5,822 nucleotides of DNA from Spirochaetaceae bacterium (lineage in GTDB: Bacteria; Spirochaetota; Spirochaetia; Treponematales; Treponemataceae). This document shows positions 1 through 5,600 of the stretch, piece after piece. The stretch is taken from NCBI GenBank assembly GCA_031272345.1, contig JAISTZ010000105.1, positions 1 to 5,822 of the forward strand, written 5' to 3'. The position numbers and the translations under genes are program-made. Positions within the stretch are counted from its first letter, which is position 1; every line of letters starts with the position of its first letter. The notes beneath the pieces were generated by a model. It made no database searches. It had not been told where the DNA came from and worked only from the letters and a program-made list of their open reading frames with translations.

Positions 1-291
1 GTCACGGGCTTTGTGGGCGCCAAGGGCAGCGAGCGCCCCCGGTCCATCTCGGCTGACGAAGCCAAGACTCTCCTGCAAAAAACAGGGGAAATCAAGGGAG
101 AAAAAACCGCCCGGGTCAAGCAGTCCTTCTCCGCGGGCGAGCAGGTCAAGATCATCGAGGGCGCCTTTGCGTCTTTCACGGGCACCATCGAGGAAGTCAA
201 CCTGGAAAAAAACAAGCTCCGGGTCACCGTGGGCATCTTCGGCCGGGCCACGCCGGTAGAAGTGGATCTATTGCAGGTGGAGAAAGTCTAG
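1..291 (+). CDS. nusG: Transcription termination/antitermination protein NusG, C-terminal part (5' truncated by window)
   Basis: This is the last 96 codons of NusG, in frame from base 1 and ending in TAG. NusG binds the clamp of RNA polymerase through its N-terminal NGN domain; its C-terminal KOW domain contacts Rho or ribosomal protein S10. The fragment opens with VTGFVGAKGSERP, the end of the NGN domain (E. coli has a similar MGFIGG..RP stretch). A lysine-rich linker follows, then the KOW domain from about fragment residue 43 to the end. The closing IFGRATPVEVDLLQVEKV block is near-identical to the family, including the Phe (codon 238-240) matching E. coli F165 in the Rho/S10-contacting loop. 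One small variation is EGAF where many NusG have DGPF. A GTG at 13 could be misread as a start, but the conserved residues before it show the gene continues upstream. About 85-90 residues should lie outside the window. Position before rplK is the usual one. Confidence 0.96.
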   Translation, partial: VTGFVGAKGSERPRSISADEAKTLLQKTGEIKGEKTARVKQSFSAGEQVKIIEGAFASFTGTIEEVNLEKNKLRVTVGIFGRATPVEVDLLQVEKV

Positions 292-353
292 CCGCGTCGC
301 GGCGTTTCCCGGCCTGTTTTGGGAGGAGGGCGGCTGAGGTCTCCCTCCGCTAG

Positions 354-389
354 ACAGGGTTCACGCTTCCCCCAAGGGGCGGGCCCTGT
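354..389 (+). repeat. Inverted repeat / stem-loop upstream of rplK
   Basis: ACAGGG (354-359) is the exact reverse complement of CCCTGT (384-389). G353-T390 and T360-G383 can add wobble pairs, giving an 8-pair outer stem in RNA. Inside it, CCCC (369-372) can pair with GGGG (376-379) across a CAA loop. The structure ends 12 nt before the Shine-Dalgarno sequence, so it leaves the ribosome site exposed rather than sequestering it. A role as a leader element is inference. Confidence 0.45.
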
Positions 390-401
390 TATACCAAATA
401 T

Positions 402-407
402 AAGGAG
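402..407 (+). promoter_or_regulatory. Ribosome binding site of rplK
   Basis: AAGGAG lies 6 nt before the ATG at 414, a near-ideal Shine-Dalgarno sequence and spacing. It fixes the rplK start. Confidence 0.85.
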
Positions 408-413
408 AAAGCA

Positions 414-845
414 ATGGCAAAGAAAAAGATTGCCGCCGTCATCAAGCTGCAATGCCCCGCCGGCAAGGCAACCCCCGCGCCGCCCGTGGGCCCGGCCCTG
501 GGCCCCCACGGGGTAAGCGCCCCCCAGTTTGTGCAGCAGTTCAATGACCGCACAAAGTCCATGGAACCGGGTCTCATCATCCCGGTGGTCATCACGGTAT
601 ACCAGGACAAGTCCTACACCTTCATCCTCAAGACCCCCCCGGCGGCGGTCCTCATCAAGAAGGCCCTGGGGCTGGAAAAGGGCGCGGCGAACCCCCTGCA
701 AGACAAGGCCGGAAAACTCACCAGGGCGGCCCTGGAGGACATTGCCAAGACCAAGCTGCCCGACCTCAACGCCAACGACCTTGAGGCGGCAAAGAAGATA
801 ATCGCCGGTACTGCCCGGAGCATGGGCGTAGAGGTGGAGGCGTAA
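414..845 (+). CDS. rplK: 50S ribosomal protein L11
   Basis: L11 binds the GTPase-associated region of 23S rRNA at the base of the L7/L12 stalk, takes part in elongation-factor GTP turnover and is part of the thiostrepton site. The protein is 143 residues, the normal L11 length. The N-terminal domain (about 1-70) carries the proline-rich PPVGPALG signature at 23-30 (thiostrepton-relevant prolines at 23-24 retained) and IPVVITVY near 56-63. The C-terminal rRNA-binding domain (about 75-143) carries KTPPAAVLIKKA and ends in GTARSMGVEVEA. After PALG the sequence is GPHGVSAPQF, where most bacteria have GVN followed by I or similar; I recall this form from Treponema L11. The ATG is set by a strong upstream ribosome site. 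TAA is separated from the rplA start by one base, so the two are probably translationally coupled. The conserved KTPPAA codons create a C7 run at 634-640. Confidence 0.98.
   Translation: MAKKKIAAVIKLQCPAGKATPAPPVGPALGPHGVSAPQFVQQFNDRTKSMEPGLIIPVVITVYQDKSYTFILKTPPAAVLIKKALGLEKGAANPLQDKAGKLTRAALEDIAKTKLPDLNANDLEAAKKIIAGTARSMGVEVEA
836..840 (+). promoter_or_regulatory. Ribosome binding site of rplA, inside the rplK 3' end
   Basis: GGAGG sits within the last rplK codons, 6 nt before the rplA ATG at 847. The overlap of a Shine-Dalgarno sequence with upstream coding sequence, plus the 1-nt intergenic gap, suggests coupled translation of L11 and L1. Confidence 0.75.
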
Positions 846-846
846 C

Positions 847-1524
847 ATGGCAGGAAAAAACTACAAAAACGCGCTCGCAAAAATCGAAACCGCAAAGACC
901 TACACCCTCGCCGAGGCCTGCGGTCTGGTAAAAACCCTGGCCTTCGCCAAGTTCGACGAAACCGTGGAGGCCCACGTGAACCTGCGGCTGGGAAAGAGTC
1001 AGACCGTCCGGGACACCCTGGTGTTCCCCCACCAGTTCAAGGAAGAAAAAAGGGTCCTCGTGTTCTGCAAGGAGGACCGGGTAAAGGAGGCCCTGGACGC
1101 GGGCGCAACCTGGGCCGGTTCGGATGAATACGTGGAAAAAATAAAGGGCGGCTGGCTCGATTTCGACGTGGCCGTGGCCACCCCGGACATGATGAAGGAT
1201 GTCGGACGCCTGGGGATGGTCCTGGGGCGCAAGGGCCTCATGCCCAACCCCAAGACCGGCACGGTCACCAACGACATCGTCCAGGCTATCGGGGAGCTCA
1301 AGAAGGGCCGCACCGAATACCGGGCGGACAAGGGCGGGGTGGTGCACATCGCCGTGGGCAAGGTCTCCATGGATCCCGCCCAGGTGGCGGAAAACGTGTC
1401 CGCCCTCATGGGGGAGATAAACCGCAAGAAACCCGCGGACGCAAAGGGCGCCTTCGTGCAGTCCCTTTCGGTCAGTTCCACCATGGGGCCCGGCGTATGG
1501 GTCAGCTACAAGGAAGGTGAATAA
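847..1524 (+). CDS. rplA: 50S ribosomal protein L1
   Basis: L1 forms the mobile L1 stalk beside the E site, where it helps release deacylated tRNA. In E. coli and other bacteria it also represses its own operon by binding leader mRNA. The 225-residue product is slightly shorter than E. coli L1 (234). Domain I is made from the two ends (about 1-67 and 157-225) and domain II from the middle. RNA-binding residues of domain I are visible: KFDETVE at 35-41 and the STMGPGV loop at 211-217. The signature LMPNPKTGTVT is at 131-141, preceded by LGRKG. The usual VRGTVVLPHG region reads VRDTLVFPHQF here, a modest divergence. The ATG at 847 fits the family N-terminus and the ribosome site in the rplK tail. 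The stop overlaps the rplJ start by one base (TAATG). The first 20 codons are very A-rich compared with the rest. Confidence 0.97.
   Translation: MAGKNYKNALAKIETAKTYTLAEACGLVKTLAFAKFDETVEAHVNLRLGKSQTVRDTLVFPHQFKEEKRVLVFCKEDRVKEALDAGATWAGSDEYVEKIKGGWLDFDVAVATPDMMKDVGRLGMVLGRKGLMPNPKTGTVTNDIVQAIGELKKGRTEYRADKGGVVHIAVGKVSMDPAQVAENVSALMGEINRKKPADAKGAFVQSLSVSSTMGPGVWVSYKEGE
1511..1517 (+). promoter_or_regulatory. Ribosome binding site of rplJ, inside the rplA 3' end
   Basis: AGGAAGG lies 6 nt before the rplJ ATG at 1524, within the last rplA codons. With the TAATG overlap (1522-1526), it supports termination-reinitiation coupling of L1 and L10. Confidence 0.7.
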
Positions 1525-2045
1525 TGGCAATCAGAACAAAAGAGCTCAAGCAGGCAAAAATCGAAGCCGTCGCAACGGCCCGGGCCCTCTTCGAGGGGTA
1601 TAACGATTACATCTTCGCCGATTACCGGGGGCTCACGGTGGAGCAGATCACCGGCCTGCGCCGCCTCCTCCGGGCAAAGGAAAGCGCCTTCAAGGTCGTA
1701 AAGAACAACTTTGCCAGGATCGCCTTCTCGGAGATGAAGATCGACGGGGTGTCCGATTTCCTCGTGGGCCCCACGGCGGTCGCCCTGGCAAAGGACGACA
1801 CCAACGACGTGGCCAAGATACTCTACGACTTCGCCAAGGAAGCGCCGGCCCTGCAAATCAAGGGGGGCTACATTTCCGCCGAGTTGTACGACCCCAAGAA
1901 GCTCGAGGCCTTCTCGAAGCTTCCGGGCAAAAAGCAGCTCATCGCCATGCTCATGGCGGCGATCAACGGGCCGGCCCAAAAGCTGGCCGCGACCCTCCAG
2001 GCCTATGTGGACAAAAAGCAGGCCGAAGAAGCGGGGGCGGCATAG
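1524..2045 (+). CDS. rplJ: 50S ribosomal protein L10
   Basis: L10 anchors the L7/L12 dimers to the 23S rRNA next to L11, forming the stalk that recruits translation factors. The 173-residue length matches typical bacterial L10 (about 165-175). The N-terminal rRNA/L11-binding domain (about 1-130) includes the DYRGLTV motif at 33-39, KVVKNN at 57-62 and FLVGPTAVA at 79-87. KLPGKKQLIAMLMAAINGP (132-150) leads into the C-terminal helix, about 150-173, the L7/L12-docking segment. Its length would decide whether two or three L12 dimers bind; I cannot judge this securely by eye. The start overlaps the rplA stop by one base. Downstream lies a 133-nt spacer before rplL, so rplL is not tightly coupled to this gene. 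In E. coli, L10 or the L10-L12 complex represses translation of rplJ; no such site can be identified here because rplJ has no leader of its own. Confidence 0.97.
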   Translation: MAIRTKELKQAKIEAVATARALFEGYNDYIFADYRGLTVEQITGLRRLLRAKESAFKVVKNNFARIAFSEMKIDGVSDFLVGPTAVALAKDDTNDVAKILYDFAKEAPALQIKGGYISAELYDPKKLEAFSKLPGKKQLIAMLMAAINGPAQKLAATLQAYVDKKQAEEAGAA

Positions 2046-2125
2046 GACACGGGCGTCCTCCGGCCTCAGGGCCGCCGGCGCTTAACACCGCGCACTCAGG
2101 CTTCGGCGCTGCCGTCCTGCGGGCG

Positions 2126-2141
2126 CGGATACACCGGATAC
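2126..2141 (+). repeat. Short tandem direct repeat CGGATAC x2 before rplL
   Basis: CGGATAC occurs at 2126-2132 and again at 2135-2141, a 9-nt period. Either copy can pair with GTGTCCG at 2146-2152. The second copy gives a tight 8-pair hairpin; the first pairs less well, with a TA bulge. The two pairings are mutually exclusive. Confidence 0.55.
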
Positions 2142-2153
2142 GCAGGTGTCCGG
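2134..2153 (+). other. Stem-loop 5' of rplL
   Basis: CCGGATAC (2134-2141) pairs with GTGTCCGG (2146-2153) across a GCAG tetraloop: seven Watson-Crick pairs and one U-G wobble. The next T-run (TTTTT, 2162-2166) is 8 nt downstream and adjoins the Shine-Dalgarno sequence, so a classical terminator is less likely than a 5' mRNA structure or processing/stability element. Confidence 0.5.
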
Positions 2154-2166
2154 AACATACGTTTTT

Positions 2167-2172
2167 AAGGAG
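2167..2172 (+). promoter_or_regulatory. Ribosome binding site of rplL
   Basis: AAGGAG lies 6 nt before the ATG at 2179. It decides the start: an in-frame GTG at 2146 would add 11 residues (MSGTYVFKEII) absent from L7/L12 proteins, and it falls inside the stem-loop. Confidence 0.88.
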
Positions 2173-2178
2173 ATAATA

Positions 2179-2559
2179 ATGGCAGCTCTCACAACAGAAC
2201 AAATTCTTGACGCGATCGCATCAATGACCGTGCTCGAGGCATCGGAACTGGTCAAGGCCATGGAAGAAAAATTCGGCGTAACCGCGGCGGTGCAGGTGGC
2301 GGCGGGTCCCGCGGCGGGCGGAGCGGCCCCGGCGGAAGCTGAAGAAAAGACCGAATTCGACGTCATCCTGGAAAGCGCCGGGAGCAACAAGATCGGCGTC
2401 ATCAAGGTGGTGCGCACCATCACCAGCCTGGGCCTCAAGGAAGCGAAGGACCTGGTGGAGGCCGCGCCCAAGCCCCTCAAGGAGGGGGTTTCCAAGGCCG
2501 ACGCTGAGAAGATCAAGAAAGAGGTTGAAGAAGCGGGCGGTACCGTCAAGATTGCATAG
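2179..2559 (+). CDS. rplL: 50S ribosomal protein L7/L12
   Basis: L7/L12 is the multicopy stalk protein whose C-terminal domain recruits EF-Tu, EF-G, IF2 and release factors and stimulates their GTPase activity. The product is 126 residues, typical of the family. The N-terminal dimerisation/L10-binding domain spans about 1-36 and ends in KFGVTAA. The flexible Ala/Gly/Pro hinge lies at about 40-55 (AAGPAAGGAAPAEAEE). The C-terminal domain spans about 57-126. The factor-binding surface is intact: KIGVIKVVR at 71-79 (I75, K76 and R79 match E. coli I69, K70 and R73) and LGLKEAKDLVE at 84-94. The chain ends in AGGTVKIA. The start is set by AAGGAG at 2167-2172. The gene is flanked by structured spacers on both sides, unlike the compact rplK-rplA-rplJ cluster, consistent with separate control of this higher-copy protein. 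Confidence 0.98.
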   Translation: MAALTTEQILDAIASMTVLEASELVKAMEEKFGVTAAVQVAAGPAAGGAAPAEAEEKTEFDVILESAGSNKIGVIKVVRTITSLGLKEAKDLVEAAPKPLKEGVSKADAEKIKKEVEEAGGTVKIA

Positions 2560-2570
2560 GGCCGCGCTTT

Positions 2571-2612
2571 GGGCCTGTCCGGAAATCTCCGGGCAGGTCC
2601 GGGTTTATTTTA
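2571..2612 (+). terminator. Attenuator-like intrinsic terminator between rplL and rpoB
   Basis: GGGCCTGTCCGG (2571-2582) pairs with CCGGGCAGGTCC (2589-2600) across the 6-nt loop AAATCT: 12 pairs, two of them G-U wobbles. Three more wobbles (TTT 2568-2570 with GGG 2601-2603) could extend it. A T-rich tract, TTTATTTTA (2604-2612), follows, then the rpoB ribosome site. This is the layout of a rho-independent terminator. Because rpoB follows at once with no visible separate promoter, partial termination (attenuation) is the natural reading. E. coli has a transcriptional attenuator and an RNase III site in the same spacer. The offset of the T-tract by GGG may make it leaky. Confidence 0.7.
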
Positions 2613-2613
2613 C

Positions 2614-2620
2614 AGGGAGG
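2614..2620 (+). promoter_or_regulatory. Ribosome binding site of rpoB
   Basis: AGGGAGG lies 5 nt before the ATG at 2626. It begins only 2 nt after the T-tract of the preceding hairpin and supports this start over later in-frame ATGs such as the one at 2686. Confidence 0.8.
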
Positions 2621-2625
2621 CTTTG

Positions 2626-5600
2626 ATGTTTGCAAAGAGCTGGACGATACGTCGGCAATATATCGGCAAGAACATCCAGAATTTTATGGACTTGCCCAAC
2701 CTTATTGATATTCAGCTTTCTTCCTACGAAGTGTTTCTCCAGCGGGCAAGGCTGGCCCGGGGGGAGCCCCTTTTAAAGCAGGGACTCCACGACGTGTTCC
2801 TTTCCACGTTCCCCATCGAGAGTCCCAACGGGGACATGATGCTCGAATACGAATACTACGAACTCGACGAGTCAAACATAAAATTTACCGAGCTTGAGTG
2901 CAAGCAGAAGGGCCAGACCTATTCCATCCCCCTCAAGGCGCGGATAAACCTGGTCTTTCAAACCACCGGAGAAATCCGCCAGAAGGACATCTACATGGGG
3001 GACATCCCCCTCATGACCGACCGGGGCACCTTCATCATCAACGGGGCGGAGCGGGTGGTGGTGTCCCAGATACACCGGTCCCCGGGGGTCATCTTCAGCC
3101 ACGAGAAGGGGATTTATTCAAGCAGAATCATCCCCTACCGGGGAAGCTGGCTCGAGTTCGAGATAGACCAAAAGAAGGAGCTCATCTTTGCCAAGATCGA
3201 CCGCAAGAAGCGGATTCTGGGCACGGTGTTCCTCCGGGCCCTGGGGTACGGCACCAGGGAAGAAATCATCAACTGTTTCTACCAGGTTGAGGACGTCAAA
3301 CTTACGGAAAACCGGAGCGCCAGGGAAAACCTGGTGAACCGGGTCCTGGCCGCCGGGGTGGTCGTGGCCGACAAAGAAACCGGGGAAGAAAAGAAACTCT
3401 ACCGGGCCGGCGAAAAGCTCCACCCCCACATCATCGACGAGCTCCTCGCCCTGAAGGTCAAGAAGCTCTCGGTGATTAAATTCGACGGGGAGAATTCCCT
3501 GGATTCCCAGATGCTCATCAACTGCTTTGAGCGGGAGGAAATACTCTTTTCCAGGGAGAACCAGGCCCTGGACGAGCCCACAAAAGAGGACGCCCTGGCC
3601 GCGGTGTACCGGGTGCTCCTGCCCGGTGAACCTATCACGGCGGAGAGCGCGGAGAAAGAACTGAACGCCATGTTCTTCTCCCTCCGGCGGTACGACCTGG
3701 GCAGGGTAGGGCGGTACAAGCTCAACAAGAAATTCGACTACGCCGTCCCCGTGGAGGAGCACACCCTCGTCAAAGATGACATCATCGCCACCATGAAATT
3801 CCTTATCAAGGTCTTCATCGGGAGCGAGAACATCGACGACATCGACCACCTGGGGAACCGCCGGATCCGCTCGGTGGGGGAACTCATGACCAATCAGCTC
3901 AAGACGGCCTTCACCAGGATGGACCGGATCGCCAAGGAGCGGATGGGCAACAAGGAAACGGACACCATGAAGCCCCAGGACCTTGTCTCGATCAAGCCCA
4001 TCACCGCGTCCATCAAGGAATTTTTCGGCTCAAGCCAGCTCTCCCAGTTCATGGACCAGGTGAACCCCCTGGCGGAGCTCACCCACAAGCGCCGGCTGAA
4101 CGCCCTGGGCCCCGGGGGTCTCTCCAGGGACCGGGCGGGCTTCGAGGTGCGGGACGTGCACTACACCCACTACGGCAGGATGTGCCCCATCGAGACCCCC
4201 GAGGGGCCGAACATCGGGCTCATCGTGTCCCTGGCTATCTACACCAGAGTCAACGAATACGGCTTCCTGGAGGCCCCCTACCGCAAGATAGAGAAGGGCA
4301 AGGCGATCGACAAGGTCGAATACCTTTCGGCCATGGACGAGGACAAATACTACATCGGCCAGGTGTCGGTCAACATGAACCCCGACGGCACCTTCGCGTC
4401 GGACCAGATTTCCTGCCGCCGCCATGGGGACTACACCACCAGGAGCCCCAGGGACGTGCAGTACATGGACGTGTCACCCAAGCAGATAATCTCCGTGTCC
4501 GCCGCGCTGATCCCCTTCCTGGAGCACGACGACGCGAACCGGGCCCTCATGGGCAGCAACATGCAGCGCCAGGCGGTGCCCCTCCTCTTCCCGGAGCCCC
4601 CCTTCGTGGGAACCGGCATGGAGGCCAAGTGCGCCTACGATTCCGGGGTCCTCGTCAAGGCCAAACGGGCAGGGGAGGTCACGGAGGTGACCGCGTCCCT
4701 CATCACCGTGCGGGCCGGGGACGGAACCGACGACGAATACCAGCTCATGAAATACCAGCGGACCAACCAGGACACCTGTTACCACCAGCGGCCCGTGGTG
4801 GAGGCGGGGGACAAGGTAAAAGCCGGGCAGGTGCTGGCGGACGGCCCCGCCACGTTCAACGGGGAGCTGGCCCTGGGGAGGAACATCCTGGTGGGCTTCG
4901 TGCCCTGGAACGGCTACAACTACGAAGACGCCATCCTGATTTCCCAGTCCGTGGTCAAGGATGATATGTTCACGTCGATTCACATCAAGGAATTCATGAC
5001 CGAGGTGCGGGAAACCAAGCTCGGTCCCGAAAAAATCACCAGGGACATCCCCAACACCAGCGAGAAAAACCTCGACAACCTGGACGCCGAGGGAATCATC
5101 CGAATCGGCGCGAAGGTGCGCTCCGGGGACATCCTGGTGGGCAAAACCACCCCCAAGAGCGAAACCGAGACCACCCCGGAGTTCAAGTTGCTCAATTCGA
5201 TCTTCGGGGAGAAGGCCAAGGAGGTGCGGGACACCTCCCTCAGGGTGCCCCACGGTGTCGACGGCACGGTGATCGACCTCCAGCGGCTCTCCCGCTCCGA
5301 GGGGAACGACCACCTCAATCCCGGGGTGGACGAGGTGGTCAAGGTCCTCATCGCCACCAAGCGCAAGCTCCGGGAGGGTGACAAAATGGCGGGCCGCCAC
5401 GGGAACAAGGGCATCGTTGCCCGGATTCTCCCGGTGGAAGACATGCCCTACCTGGAAGACGGCACCCCCCTGGACATCTGCCTGAACCCCCTGGGGGTCC
5501 CTTCGCGGATGAACATCGGGCAAATCATGGAGAGCGAGCTTGGGCTCGCGGGCAAATTCCTCAACCAGTGGTACGAGGCGCCGGTGTTCCAGTCCCCCAC

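Larger units (their letters stand above)
292..413 (+). promoter_or_regulatory. nusG-rplK spacer with inverted repeats (possible leader of the L11 operon)
   Basis: This 122-nt non-coding spacer precedes rplK. It starts with a compact hairpin at the nusG stop (GCCGC 291-295, loop GTC, GCGGC 299-303). A larger inverted repeat follows: ACAGGG at 354-359 with CCCTGT at 384-389, extendable by a G-T pair on each side. A nested CCCC (369-372)/GGGG (376-379) pairing lies inside it. Neither hairpin is followed by a clean T-run, so a terminator is not supported. After the second repeat the sequence turns AT-rich (about 389-403) up to the rplK ribosome binding site. In E. coli, L1 represses this operon by binding the mRNA leader before rplK, so a structured leader is expected here. 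I could not match a specific L1-binding motif or a clear -35/-10 promoter. Confidence 0.4.
2046..2178 (+). promoter_or_regulatory. Structured rplJ-rplL spacer
   Basis: This 133-nt spacer holds no gene. Its first part has a small GC hairpin (CGGCC 2061-2065, loop TCAG, GGCCG 2070-2074) without a T-run. Its last part has an 8-pair stem-loop at 2134-2153 and an overlapping direct repeat, CGGATAC at 2126-2132 and 2135-2141. It then becomes AT-rich and ends with the rplL ribosome site. The spacer separates L10 from L7/L12, which is needed at several copies per ribosome. It could therefore carry an internal promoter, an RNA-processing site or a stabilising 5' structure. I see no clear -35/-10 pair, so the mechanism is open. 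Confidence 0.45.

Noticed and set aside
291..303. Hairpin at the nusG stop as a terminator
   Set aside because: The stem is only 5 pairs with a 3-nt loop and is followed by GTTTCCC, not a T-run, so termination is not supported.
389..403. AT-rich patch before rplK as a promoter -10 element
   Set aside because: TTATAC/TATAAG-like strings occur, but there is no convincing -35 at the right spacing, and the patch merges into the Shine-Dalgarno sequence, leaving no room for a leader.
634..640. C7 homopolymer in rplK as a possible frameshift or phase-variation site
   Set aside because: It encodes the invariant KTPPAA segment through ordinary Pro codons in GC-rich DNA. The frame is intact, and phase variation of an L11 gene is implausible.
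766..1530. 254-codon minus-strand open frame antisense to rplA
   Set aside because: It is opposite a complete L1 gene and spans the rplK-rplA junction. It shows no family motif and is explained by third-position GC bias.
2146..2178. Upstream GTG start for rplL, adding 11 residues
   Set aside because: L7/L12 proteins begin at the MAALTTEQIL region. The ATG at 2179 has an ideal ribosome site, while the GTG lies within a stem-loop and has none.
3118..3849. 243-codon minus-strand open frame antisense to rpoB
   Set aside because: Same pattern as the other antisense frames: low-complexity Val/Gly/Phe/Asp-rich product over a conserved sense gene.
4182..4964. 260-codon plus-strand frame overlapping rpoB in another frame
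   Set aside because: The product is Arg/Gly/Pro/His-rich with no domain, and the rpoB frame is continuous through conserved motifs here, so this is a frame shadow.
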